Shown here in pieces: positions 27,166 to 39,485 of a stretch of 64,000 bases of DNA. Below the pieces are notes generated by a model. That model had not been told where the DNA came from and made no database searches. It worked only from the letters and a program-made list of their open reading frames with translations. The DNA lies in assembly GCA_027625915.1 (NCBI GenBank), contig JANTQA010000008.1, positions 13,741,097-13,805,096 of the forward strand. Direction: 5' to 3'. The stretch's first letter is position 1. Every line of letters begins with the position of its first letter. The stretch comes from Anaeramoeba flamelloides. Taxonomy: Eukaryota > Metamonada > Anaeramoebidae. The translations under genes were made by a program, and so were the position numbers.

Positions 27166-28851
27166 AAAAAAAAATTTATTATAAAAAAAATAAAAATCAA
27201 ACCAATTTTATTAATCCTTATCTCTTTTTTTTATTCTTTAACATTAGTAAAAAAATATCAAATAATTTTTTAAAAATTTTTTTTAGAGAATCTACAATCA
27301 CAGGCCATTAAAATAAAATACACTTTTATCATCTCTTTCAAATGTTTATTATGCCTTAGGTGTAGCTACACCTTTTAGGATATAAAAATTTTTACAAAAA
27401 TTTGCGCTGTTATTTTTGATTAATATACACATTTTGATCTTTGATTTTGGGAATTTCTTTTTTCATGGTAGAACTTTATGAAACCATTATGTTTTATAAT
27501 TATTGTTTATTGTCTGTTTTTCTGGCCTTTTAATTCTTAGACTTTCTTGAAAAAAAGAAGAACTCAATGTATCTTAAAAAATGAGTTTATCAATTTGTAA
27601 GGATTGTTTTCATAAGTGTACTCATTGAAATTTTTTTTATGTTTTTCATTAAGTTGAAGCAATTTTATTTAATTATAACTATAATTAATTAAAAAAAATT
27701 ATCATGTGAGTTAAATCTCAGATCAAAGGTGCATATTAATTTTTTTTTATGAAGATAATTTTATAATTGTATATTCTTCAAATTTTTGAGATCAATTTTA
27801 TTATATTTAATTGATATTTTATAAGGTCAATATTTAATTCAATTAAATTCTTTTCGTTGTAAATTTTTATCTATGTTTAATAACTTTAATTTTTTTAAAA
27901 AAATACAATATTTTCCAAGATTTTGTGGAACTGTTTCTGTATCCAAATATGATGCTTATTTGGGTTATAAAAAGGTACAGAATAAGGATTTAGAAAGTTG
28001 ATATTAATAAATAAAAGTAATATTTTAGTTAATATTCAGGGATTTATTCTGATATTCGGTTTATAAATTTTTAGATAAAATTAGTGAATTCTCAAATATG
28101 TTCAGCTTTTTTTTTGAAATAATCCAAGTTTATTATATAATAAAAAACGGTTTATGAAAAAAAACTTTTGAATCAAATAAAAATTTTTTTCAATGAAAAA
28201 GATTAATATTAAATTTAACAAAAATTTTATAATAGGTTCAATTAAACACTTGATTATATCTATTCAAAAAAATTTTTCTCAAAAATGAAAAAAAAATCTA
28301 TATTAACATCCAATAGAAGAAAGGTTATAATAATTTAATATCATGTAAATGTAATTGAAAAAAAAACAATTTTTAAAAGTAAGTGATAAAATCACCACAA
28401 TGTGTTTCTTTTTTTAAAAAAATCCTAAATAGCATTTGATTTCATTGAAAAAAATTTCCTTTGTGGGTTTGTGAGTAACTCATTATTTTTGAGTACCCCA
28501 ATAAATATAAAAAGAAAAAAGCAATATCTCCAATAACATATTTTATTATTGTAATAATTCGTTTGGGGGTAAAGAATGTGATCTGGAAGATTTTTGTTTT
28601 AGATTGATCATATGAAATTATACAAATCATCATTGTATAGGTGTTATTTTATTGGTATTAAAGGGTGTATATAATAGCTAAACTGTTTTTAAGCTGTTTT
28701 GTGAGTGTAGAATTCGTTTTTTCGTTTATTTATAAAGGGAATTTGATATCATGAGTATGTCTAGAAAAGATTTTAAATTGTCAAAACCAAATATATTTAT
28801 TATAGACATAAAATATAATAATGCTGAGTGGGATATGTATTTTTATTAAAG

Positions 28852-28951
28852 TTAAGGGATTAGTGTCACCATAGATTTCTCTATAATTAAAGTATGTTGT
28901 AATTGGGTGTAAATGGTATTAGTGCACCATGGCTCGAATAGCTCTAAAAAA
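28852..28951 (-). repeat. R1 dispersed repeat core, reverse orientation
   Basis: Its reverse complement aligns with R1: TTAGAGCTATTCGAGCCATG, ACAACATACTTTAATTATAG and GGTGACACTAATCCCTTAA match the blocks at 165-262 and 29510-29606. Confidence 0.6.
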
Positions 28952-29348
28952 TATATTATAAATCTTGTTGCACAATAAATTATTACATTTTTTACTAATG
29001 ATCAAAATGAAAAAATTTCATTTTGGAAATTTTTTTTTTAATTCCTTTTCCAAATCTAAAAATAAAACCCCAAAATAAAGTATTCCAGTATTTAATAATT
29101 CATATTTATAAACTTCCAAAAGTAACTATTTTTAGAATTTTTGAATTTTCAAAGATTAACTCAATAATCATCAACATTAAAGTACAAAAACTGGTAAGTT
29201 TGGTTTGCTTTTGATAAGTCTAATTATAGCATCAATATATTTCCATGATTTGAGAAATAATTTGACAAAAAACTTTATTGGTTAATTATTTTATTTTTTA
29301 AAAAAAACGAATTTTTTAGTAACTAATCTACATTTCGCCACAAATTTA

Positions 29349-29606
29349 AGAAAGATATTTTATGACTTTGTAGTCTGAATATTGATAATTCAATCATAAA
29401 ATTTATGGTGAAATGCAGATTTTATTCTGAATTTGCTGGGTTTTTTACTAATACATAGATCATTTTTAATTGATGAGATCAACAAATACTATTACTTTGC
29501 AATCGATTTTTTAGAGACATTTGAACCATGTAACACTAATGTGGTTAGAACCAATAACGACATACTTTGATCCTAGGCTTCTCCTTGGTAGACGCTAATC
29601 CCTTAA
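29349..29606 (+). repeat. R1 dispersed repeat, copy 2
   Basis: Aligns over about 260 bp with 1-262, including TTTTTTACTAATACATAGAT, TTTTTAATTGATGAGATCAA and GGTAGACGCTAATCCCTTAA. The segment 29317-29450 can fold on itself: CTACATTTCGCCACAAATTT pairs with the later AAATTTATGGTGAAATGCAG. Confidence 0.8.
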
Positions 29607-29777
29607 GCGCCAAAAATAAAATCATTTAAATTATTTATTGTAATTGCTGTTATAACAAATTATCATGATAAAATATTTATAAAAGGGTTAATTAGGAAGT
29701 CTAATTAAATAATAAATTGTGTAACAGTTTAATATTTTAATAAATAATGTTTTGATATTTTTTTTAAGTAATTGTTT

Positions 29778-29973
29778 ACAGTGGGTTCTTTTTAAGACAA
29801 AAACTTTAAAAAAAATTTAGAAATGAAAAAATTCCCAAATTAAAGAACAAAATTCAAATTCTAATAAAATAATTTATGAAAAAAAAAATTACAAATTTTA
29901 TTCCTGGATTTACGATTTGTTTGTGCCTTAAATTTGGTTGAAAATTTGTACCTTAAAAGTGAAACTGACTGTA
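29778..29973. repeat. Foldback element, 'GGCACAAA' family
   Basis: Left end ACAGTGGGTTCTTTTTAAGA, right end CCTTAAAAGTGAAACTGACT followed by GTA. The inner blocks CCCAAATTAAAGAACAAAAT and TTTGTGCCTTAAATTTGGTT match the copies at 52113-52306 and 53431-53629. Confidence 0.65.
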
Positions 29974-31681
29974 TAAAAAAAAATCTTATAAGTTGATATT
30001 AAATATTTTTCTTACTAAATTGAAAATGATGATGTTCTTTTTATTTTTTTCAATGAATTGAATATTAGCACAATTTTTCAATACGTACCTTTTTTTCCAA
30101 TAAAAATTTTTTAGATCTTTTTGATAACTTTTAATGCGTTTTTGGATGTTTAACGTTTGATTATTTCTGCTCATGAAAGTTTATATTAAAAGATGTGAGT
30201 TTTTTAAAATATATGAAATTTAATTCACAGAGTTGACAAAATTATTCCAAAAAAGGAATATTTAGAAAAAATAAATTTTAAATTTTGGAAGCAAAAAGTT
30301 AAAATCTTTTTAAAGAATTTTTATTATTCCCATTTTCCATTTAAAAAAATACCTTTTAAGAATAATTTATAAAAAATTAAAAATGGATTGATTCAGACTT
30401 CTTGTAATCGAAAAAAGACTTTTTTCTGTGGTAACCAAACTCTATTAAAAAAATAGAATTTTTTGATTCATATCACACTAAACTAAAGTCTAAAAATTTG
30501 AACACACTTTAATAAGTTGATGAATAATAATAATACCGAACTTTACATTTAATTTGGAAATAATTTTGATTTCCCAAAATATTTCATTTTTTGTCTTATC
30601 TGTTTTGTTTTCATTTCCTTTTTTCAAGTTACTTAATTTGTTTTGTATGATCAGAGAATTTTTTTTCAATAATTGATCAAGAAGGTTAGTATTGAGTTTG
30701 TTTAATAGAAAAACCACATACAATTAGTTGGTGATATCTTATCATTTAATATATTAACCATTGTAGGTAAAAGTTAAACAAATTTTCGAATACATATTTT
30801 TTTCTGCTTGTTTCATCATTTTTTACTCATAAATTTTGATTTTTTTGTTTTATATTTTTTTTCTTTGATTAAATAAAAATGATTACAGATAAAAATATTA
30901 ATACTTTGATCTTTTAATCTGTTTTAATATTACATTTGGGAAAATACAATAAATTGAGGTTTTTTGTTAATTTATGATTTTCAGTATGTCCAAATTTGTT
31001 GAATTGCGTTTCAAAAAAATTTACTAAGAGGAATTAAACTTTAAAACACCATAATTAACTTCAAGATGATTAAAACTAAAATCTCAAGAAGAAAAACCTC
31101 ATATATTTATTTTTTTGAGAGTTATTGCAATACTTTTTTCAAATAGTTTTTCAAAAAAATATTTATTAATTTTTTAAATTTTGAGAATGATGTGATTCTA
31201 TTAAAAACAAAATTTAAACATTAAATAAGTTGAAAATAATCGTTGAAATAAAAATAGAATAATTTGATTCCAAGGAATCAAAAAAAAGAATCATTTTTGG
31301 TTTTTTTCCAAAAAGAATCAAAATTTGAACTCGGGTACCACAAGTGTAAATAGGAATGTTGTAAAAAAATAAGAAATTTTTAGTTCTTCAAGAAAGAAAG
31401 ATTAAAATAAATTAAAAGAATTAAAATACTGATCATTATTTATTGGGCGAAAAAGATTTTGTAATTAAAAAAAAAGAATAAAAAAAAGCAAAAAAATGAA
31501 CCACAATCAATTGATCGAACAAAAAAAGGTTTGTAAGAGAAAAAAAAAAAAAATCTGCTTTTTTTTTGTAGATTAAAAAAATTTAAAATGGGAAAAATAA
31601 TGAAAAATAGAAAATAAAAAACAAAAATTATTAAAATTAAAAAAAAATGTTGAAAAATGAAAAAGAAAGACAAACTTTAAT

Positions 31682-33552
31682 TTAAAGTTTTTTTCCTTTT
31701 AATTTTTCAACACATCTAACACCATTTTCTGCATATTCTTCACGAGTAACCCAGATTGGTCGATCTTTAATTAAACCTGCAAGGACTGCTCCTCCTAAAA
31801 AGACCATATGTTTACGTCTTGGTGGATCTTCGATATGGAGTTTGAATTTCTTTAATCCTGCTTCCTTTCCTTTCAAGACATGTGTGCAATATAATTGTCG
31901 AATATCTTTTTCCATTCTTGTTGTTAAACCTGGAAACATGGAAGTACCTCCAGATAATACAATATGTTGATATAACTATTTTTGTTTTTTTCAAAAGGAT
32001 AATATTAGAAAATAATTTTGATCGGATTAAATATTTTTATAACAATAAAAAAAAAAAAAAAAAAGATAAAATCAATTAAAAAAAAAAAAGATATTATTAA
32101 AACATAATTATTATAAAATTGAATTTTATTAATTAATCTTTTTGATCTGTCTTTAAAAAAAAAAAAAAACCTTAAAACAGTAAATACTTTTTAATTTAAT
32201 TTTTTTTTTTTGTTTTAAAAAGCAAAATAATCTTGTTATTTAAATTTACACTTTTTTAAAATTTTCTTGACTTTATTTTGATAAACCATTTTTGTTTTAA
32301 TGAATAGATTTCTTGATTTTTTGATTTATTCCACAAATTTTAAATCTATTTAAAGGTTTTCTTCTGTATAATAAATCGAAAAAAAGAAAAAGAATTTTTC
32401 AGTATTTATTGAGTTTATTTTATATTTTATATAATTGTAATCATATTTTTTAGTTTCTATTTGTCCTAATTTTTCAGATATTAAATTTGCCTTTGTTGAT
32501 TTATTTGAAAGATAATTTTCAATTATATGAATAATTTGGCATAACTTTTTGTTGACCACATTTATAAAATCACATTATCTTTTTTAAAAGTAATTCAATT
32601 GAAAATCTTCATAAATTGTGAGATCACACGTCAAGAATTATTGTGAGATCATGTCAAGAATAAAAATGTAAAAAAAAAACAAAAAAATCTTCAATTGAAT
32701 TTTAATAAATAGTTCAAAATAAAGATTAAATAAAAAAAAAATAACAACAAAAATATAAAAATAAAAAAAGAAACTTACTTGTGGACGGATATCAATTGGA
32801 GCTTTATTAATAACTTGAAATAATGCTTCTGAAATACCAACGCTTTCAACATCGACCAAATTAGGTTGGAACAAAACTTCTGGTGCTTCAAATCTTTCTG
32901 CACCGATTCTAATTGTTCTTCCATCAGGAAGCTTGTAAGGTCTTACAAGTGCTGTTGTCTCAAGAGCAAGTCTTTTTTCAAGATCGAGGTCGTGGCATAC
33001 ATAGCAAAGCTTTTCCTTAATTTTCCTTGCTGTATCAAAATCTGCAGTTCTGTTGAAAACATATCCGCGGAGTAATAAAAGTTTGATTAAATATCTGGTG
33101 ATGTCTCTTCCTGCAATATCAATTCTTTTGACTAAATGAGGCAAGACAAATGATTCGTAGACTGGCACGATATGGGTTACACCATCACCAGAGTCAACAA
33201 CTACACCAGTCATTAAACCTTGTGCATAAAGAACAAGAATGGCTTGAATGGCGACATAGACGGCCTTGAAGTTGTATGTCTCAAACATCATTTCAACCAT
33301 CTTTTCTCTGTTTTTGTCTGGGTTCATTGGAGCTTCGGTAAGTAAAATTTTACAGTCTGAGGTTTCAATTCCCAGTTTTTTGTCAAAGGTATAGTCATAA
33401 AGATATTTCATATCTTCCCAATTTCTTACAATACCTTTTGTTTTTGATTTTTTTTTTAATTAAAAAAGGCAATAAAAAAAAAAATTAAAAGTGAAATAAA
33501 TTAAACAAAAAAAAATATAAAAAAGAGTTTTTAGTTGAAAAGAAGAAAAAAG

Positions 33553-33589
<37 letters not shown>

Positions 33590-34227
33590 AAAGGAGAAAA
33601 AAAGATGATTAAAGGTGTTTCTGAAACTTTTTTTTGATCCAAGAATATATTTTTTAAATTTATTGTGTGAGCTTCGTTAATCATCAATTTCCAAAATAAA
33701 CAAATAATTTTTTTATTGTTTTTTGTTTGTTCTGGGTATGAAAAAAACAAGAATGATTAACAAATAACAAAAACAAACCATTTTCGAGGGGGTGACTAAT
33801 TTGAAGCATATTTCTAACTTGTTCTGCTTCTTCCCCAATCATAATGTCTTTAATTTTGACATTGGTGACATTTTCTTCGTATCTAAGAACTGGTCTTCCA
33901 ACAATTGATGGGAAAACTGCTGCTGGGAAATTTGAATTTGCATATCCTACTTTGACAAACCCAGTTCCATTATCTTTTGTTGATTTGGTTTGGATTAATT
34001 TGGTTGTTTTTGTTTTTTTTTTTTTGTAAGATTATTTGGTTTGTTTGTTTGTTTGTTTTTCGTGGAATAAATTTTTGTTAATTTTTTTGTTAAAAAATCA
34101 GTAAAAGTTTTTTTATTTTTTAAAAAATAAAGTAAAAAGAAAAAGACAAAAAAAAATTTAAAAAAAAAAAGATGGGTTGAAGCATTAACTTACCACAAAC
34201 AATTATAGACTTATCTACGTTACTCAT
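31682..34227 (-). CDS. ARP2: Actin-related protein 2 (Arp2)
   Basis: Four exons on the minus strand: 34194-34227, 33779-33973, 32779-33434 and 31682-31975. Phases agree and give 392 residues, against 394 in human Arp2. Arp2 is one of the two actin-like subunits of the seven-subunit Arp2/3 complex, which nucleates branched actin filaments at membranes. Family-specific stretches include [126 protein letters not shown] and [19 protein letters not shown]. The nucleotide-binding phosphate loops and hinge are intact. Introns are 220, 344 and 803 bp and hold A/T homopolymers and a GTTT microsatellite (34039-34058). No break or missing residue is seen. An intact Arp2 fits an amoeboid cell. Confidence 0.96.
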
Positions 34228-35854
34228 TTACTTCTTTAATTTATTGTAAATAATCCTTTACAAATAACAAAAAGAAAAAAAATGAATGTAATAATAATTA
34301 CTTCTTTCCTCAACTTTAGGTAATTGAGAATTTAGGGTTCTTTTTGTTATATTCATATTTTAACAGTCTCTTATACACAAACATACGGTTTTGTGAAAAG
34401 ATTAAGTTTTTGTATTGTATTGATGGGTTTTGAAAAATCAAAATCCAGTAATTTTCTCATTAAAAAAGTTAAAGGATCTATTTTCCCCAAAGATGATTGG
34501 CAAGAGAAAATAAACCAAACCATGGAAGTTGAAAATCATTTTGACAATTTTGAGAAAAATGTGTTTTTCTTTTGAAAACTTTCTTTTGTTTTGTAAAATG
34601 ATAAGACATAAGGTATTTTGTGAGAGAAAAGAAACCTGATTACTTCTTCAAATTTAATGTTAAAAGGGTTTGGTAACCCTTATTTATGGTTTTTTTACCA
34701 AAGGTTAATAGAGTAATTATTTTACCTAAGTACACAATTAAACAAGAGATACAACTGCGTTTATCAACTTTAGAGAGATGAATTATCATTTTTAAAAAAG
34801 TTCAATATTTCTCATTTGAAATTTTCAGTCAAAAGATCTGATCCTTTTTTGTTGGGTTTTTGGATCAAATTAGGAAAATAATTGCAAAACATTTTAATTT
34901 TGAATGTATCTCACTTTTACAAGATTTATGAGAGTTTTTTTTTTGAGAAATAACAGTGGGCTTTTAATTTTATTTGAAAAATACAATAAAAAATAAATCA
35001 AATATTGAATCCTTGAAGATCTGAAAAAAAAATGATCATCTATTTTATTCAGGAATATTTATTCAATGCTTTTAAACTCAAAAGATTAGGTAATATTCTT
35101 TTTTCAAATACAAATGACCTAAAAAAGGAATTATTTGTATTAAAATTAGTTATTTGATCATATTTATTATTTTTTTTATTAGAATTATTAATTTGAATTC
35201 GTTTTATTTGTTTGAAAATATTTAAAAAATTAAGAAATAATTATAAAGTTTATTGATACCTTTAATCTTTGTATTGTTAATAGCCTACTGAAAAAAATAA
35301 AATTGTGTTATTAACCATTTATTATAAATAATCATTATCAAAAGGCATTTTTTTTTTTTTTTTTTATAACTTGAATTTTCGAGGTTTTTTAAAAAGAATA
35401 TTGAGAGGATTTTTAATTTGATTATTTGGTTTTTTTTTCTTATTTTTTTTGTTCAATAAAAAGAAAAAAATGTTTAAAACTGTTATTTGAATCAAAAAAT
35501 TATAATTTTTTGAAGGTTGAAATATATACTGGATATTTTTTTTAAAATTAAGTAAATTTTTTATACTGAGTTATTTTCAAACTTAGTGGTTTTATTGTTT
35601 AAGTGTATTTTGGTTCACACCCTTTATAGAGGTTAAAATTTCTTTCTTATTTCAAAATAGTTAAAAAACATACAAATTCGGGTACATAGTGCCCCACTTG
35701 TCTGGTAGTGGAATACCAATTTATTAATAACAATTTATGGAATCTTTATTAATTACTGATAACCCATCTATTGGGTTTTTACTCCTCTTGTTTCAGGGGA
35801 CGTGTCGTCAAGTGCCTAGATTTTTTTAAATTTGAGAAATAAAAAAAAACTAAC

Positions 35855-35935
35855 CACGATTTTCCAGAATTCGAAAGAATTTAGTAGAATCAAGGTTTTT
35901 ACTCAATTCTTTCAAATCCTGGAAAACCTAACGAC
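35855..35935. repeat. Hairpin repeat (TTCCAGAATTC type)
   Basis: GATTTTCCAGAATTCGAAAG faces CTTTCAAATCCTGGAAAACC across a short loop. Versions of the same hairpin occur near 8620-8700, 47281-47330, 52470-52700, 53355-53415 and 53905-54030. Confidence 0.6.
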
Positions 35936-36055
35936 GTTGGATAATCTTTAAATTTGGCCATTTAAAGGATATAATATTTTTTTAGGTTAATATTTTAATT
36001 ATTTTTCTTCTTCTCTTTTTTATTTAGTAAAATTTCTTTGATTACTACTTTCTCA

Positions 36056-36112
36056 CAATAAATAAACAATAAATAAACAATAAATAAAAAATAAATAAAA
36101 AATAAATAAAAA
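36056..36112 (+). repeat. 11-bp tandem array
   Basis: About five units of AATAAATAAAC / AATAAATAAAA in direct repeat. Confidence 0.85.
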
Positions 36113-36726
36113 GATTTCTTTCTTATTTCAAAGAAAAAATCATTTGTTTTTGAATAATTCAGAAATATATTGGATTTTGAACTTTTAAAAAATTCGAAAA
36201 ATGGATCAAACTAACAAAAACAAGAATTCATTTCGGAAAACCGCTTTAAAAAAATAGGTTGATTTTGCAATAATCAGATTTTTACTTTGTTTTGAAATTT
36301 AAATATACAGTGATTTTTTTTTTTGAATTTGCTAATAAATTTGCTTTAATCTGTTTTTAGTTTACTGTCCCCTCGATTATATCTTTTATTTAAAATCAAA
36401 TCTCTTTCATAAATAATATTCTTTTCTAAATTAATACTGACCTAATTAAATTTCATTAAATTGGGGTACCCATAGGGTATTTATTTAATTACTTGATAAA
36501 CAAATTAGATCCACTTATTCTGAAACACAATCAAGTTTTAAGAGGTTTAAAATGATTTAAGGAAAATTATATTTTTATTCTTGTTTTTTGATTGATTGAA
36601 TATTGTTTTGAACACTGTAATTTAATTAATCAATATCCTAAAAATTGGTGACTAGTCATTTTTAAAAGTTTGATCCATCAAAAAAAAAAAAAAAAAGATT
36701 CAAAAATAAGAAATTATTAATCAAGT

Positions 36727-36951
36727 ACAGTCATTTTTAAAAAACTCGACTTTTTTTTTATTTTTATTATTTTGACAGAATTAAAACTTTTTTTAAGTTT
36801 AATGTTGTTACAAAACAAGGAAGTTTGTTTATTAGTTTCTTTCTTTCAGACTCCCAACCCCGCCATGTATTTAAAGACTGGACACCTACTTTATTAAAAC
36901 AGAAGACTCGAAAAAAGTTTTAAAATATCCACACTTTCTATAAAATAGTTA
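36727..36951. repeat. Foldback element, 'CAGCCATTTTAAAAA' family
   Basis: Left end ACAGTCATTTTTAAAAAACT; right end CCACACTTTCTATAAAATAG. Interior AAAACTTTTTTTAAGTTTAA and CTCGAAAAAAGTTTTAAAAT match the other family members. Confidence 0.55.
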
Positions 36952-37572
36952 ACATAACAATTTTCTTCATATTAACAGTTAAAAACCGTGTCAGCATTAT
37001 TTTTATGCCAAGTATTTTTTTTTAATACAACACAATTGTTATTTAACAATTTGATAAACTCTTTTCAAAATTCCAAAAAAATAATTATTATAACTTGACA
37101 AAATTTACAGTCTGAAAACCCACAGTTATTTTATAAAATTTGCACAAAAAAACATTTATTTTTCACAAATACAAACATTTTTCAAAAACATAGTTATTGG
37201 GGATTCTTAAAAAAAATATATACTAACAGATGAGAGTCTATATTTCAAAATATAATATGTACCTTTTTTCTTCTTGTTTAAATGTCGAATCAGATCCATG
37301 GCCCTGTTCTTATATCGAAGTTTAAATCAATTTTCAAAGTACTTTCCTTGATATTTCCAGTATACTTTAAAATAGGAATACAATCTGTTGAAATTTTTTT
37401 GTATTTTTCTCAATTTTTATTAAACTTATTTGAGGTTTTGAAGATAACACGCATTATTAATATATTAACAATAACTTTATGGCAATCTGAAAAAATCGCC
37501 ATTAGTCCTACTTTATTGAGAAAAATCACAATAATCACGATAATCAACATTATCGCGATATTCACATTACTG

Positions 37573-39485
37573 TCAAATCTAAAACCCGGGAATTTCTGAA
37601 ACCCGGTAATTCCATTTTTCTGATCAATTGTAATTATTAGTAAAATGTCAAAAATATACTCCCATTTTACAGACAAATAACCCAATTACCCAGCAACTTA
37701 TAACCTTTCCAATTGGAGCATTGGATAAATATTCTGAATCCATTAATTTTAACTCTTTGGTGAATTCAGAAATCAAAAAAATCCAAAATTTGTAAAAGTA
37801 ATTGAGAACATGACTGAAAATTGAAAATCAAATTTATTGCGATTTTCCCTTTAGATAAATTCTAAATTTATTAGAAATCATCTTTATAAGAATTATTTTG
37901 TTATTTCAAATATGAAATAATAGTTTTATTTACTTTACTATTTGTTGCAAAATAAATTGTACACAATTTTCATTCAGCTTTCCAAAAAAAGGTTTTAAAA
38001 TTCTTATAAATTTCAAATTTTAACTTATTAAAATAAGCAAAAAATTATGACCATTGTGAAAAAAATTTGGGTCATTAAAAAAAATTGGGTCAGTCAAAAA
38101 ATTTGTTTTCGTTTTTTAAATAATAAATTTTAGCAAAATGGTTTTTTGATCAAAGTAAAATTTTATGAACAAATCTTACATTTAATAAAAACCAAAGTCA
38201 TTATCAATAATAATTTTCAAATGCAAAATTAAATTGTTGCATTTTAACCTTTTTGGAATTACTGTGGAACTCTGGAAAAACAAAAATTTATTTTTAATTG
38301 TAAACTTTACTAAAAATGTTAATTTTTTTTATTAGAAAACATTACAAGATCAAGTTAATTATTGTTTGGGAAGACCAAAAATTAATAACAGTTTTAAATT
38401 AAGGTTTATCTATGAGGATTTTTAGAATTTAAATGGTTTCTGAAATCTTGAAATTTCGGTATTTTGAAGTTTTGATTGTAAACATAAGTGGAAAACAACC
38501 TCTTTCGAAAAAACATCTTTTTTTGGAAGAAGTTATGATTCAATTTGGTTTAAAAGGATATTTAAGATTAACTATGATAAATTTACGTTTATGAACAATG
38601 ATAAATATCTTATTGAATTAATAGATTTTGATATTTCCTATTAAATAGTTCTCTTATTTTTAGTAAAGTTGGCAATTAAAAATAAATTTTTGTATTTTTG
38701 GAGTTCCACAGTAATTCCAAAAGGTTAAAATGCAACAATTTAATTTTGCATTTGAAAATTATTATTGATAATGACTTTGGTTTTTTATTAAATGTAAGAT
38801 TTGTTCATAAAATTTTACTTTGATCAAAAAACCATTTTGCTAAAATTTATTATTTAAAAAACGAAAACAAATTTTTGACTGACCCAATTTTTTTTAATGA
38901 CCCAAATTTTTTTCACAATGGTGAATTAAACTTTAAGGGTTGGGGACTTTTATGATTTACTTTAATTCTTGAGTTGTGATTTTTTTGGAAAGCTGAATGA
39001 AAATGTTGTTTCATTTATTTTGGAATTGAGAGTATATCTTTCTTTTAATAATTTTTTCAAAATTTTAAATTTCTATTGGGAACCTTAGAGGATTTATTTT
39101 TTGACAAAATGGTTTTCATAATTTCATGAAAATTTACAATAATCAAACACCTCTCTCAAATTCAAATTCTCTCAAATATTTTAAAATTATGAAAATGTTT
39201 TTTATTTCAAAATTTAAAATTAAAAAGTGGATTTTCATTTTCAGTCATGTTCTCAATTAATTTTACAAATTTTGGATTTTTTTGATTTCTGAATTCACCA
39301 AAGAGTTAAAATTAATGGATTCAGAATATTTAGCCAATGCTCCAATTGGAAAGGTTATAAGTTGCTGGGTAATTGGGTTATTTGTCTGTAAAATGGGAGT
39401 ATATTTTTGACATTTTACTAATAATTACAATTGATCAGAAAAATGGAATTACCAGGTTTCAGAAATTCCCGGGTTTTAGATTTGA
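37573..39485. mobile_element. Outer foldback transposon-like element, 1.9 kb
   Basis: Terminal arms 37573-37825 and 39243-39485 are near-perfect reverse complements (about 245-250 bp). They start TCAAATCTAAAACCCGGGAA and end ACCCGGG..TTTAGATTTGA-type. The element sits in an R2-type repeat with a likely 3-bp duplication, CTG (37570-37572 and 39486-39488). Its former loop is occupied by a second foldback (37944-39030). No transposase is encoded, so it would be non-autonomous. The near-identity of the arms suggests a recent origin or ongoing conversion between arms. Confidence 0.7.
37944..39030. mobile_element. Inner foldback, 'TTTGTTG..CAGCTTTCC' family
   Basis: Ends carry TTTTCATTCAGCTTTCCAAA (37968-37990) and its reverse complement (38982-39005). 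Next come near-identical arms 38047-38320 and 38660-38921 (about 97% by eye), then a central 340-bp segment. The end sequence also occurs alone near 2085, 23521, 62100 and 63740, which identifies it as a separate family from the outer element. No long ORF. Confidence 0.6.

Larger units (their letters stand above)
25811..31681. other. 5.9-kb region without an intact gene
   Basis: Holds a 14-C tract (26333-26346), a hairpin (26708-26818), a coding-like fossil (26862-27165), two R1 copies (28852-28951 and 29349-29606) and a foldback (29778-29973). ORFs at 28442-28633, 29023-29214, 29986-30174, 30490-30723 and 31440-31673 are short and A/T-driven and were not accepted. Confidence 0.5.

Noticed and set aside
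34393-34575. 60-residue plus-strand ORF (GFEKSKSSNFLIKKVKGSIF..)
   Set aside because: Mildly protein-like but without family, partner exon or upstream signals; kept only as a note.
37410-37685. Overlapping ORFs on both strands at 37282-37685
   Set aside because: They cross the junction of the R2-type repeat and the foldback arm, so they are chance frames in repeats.
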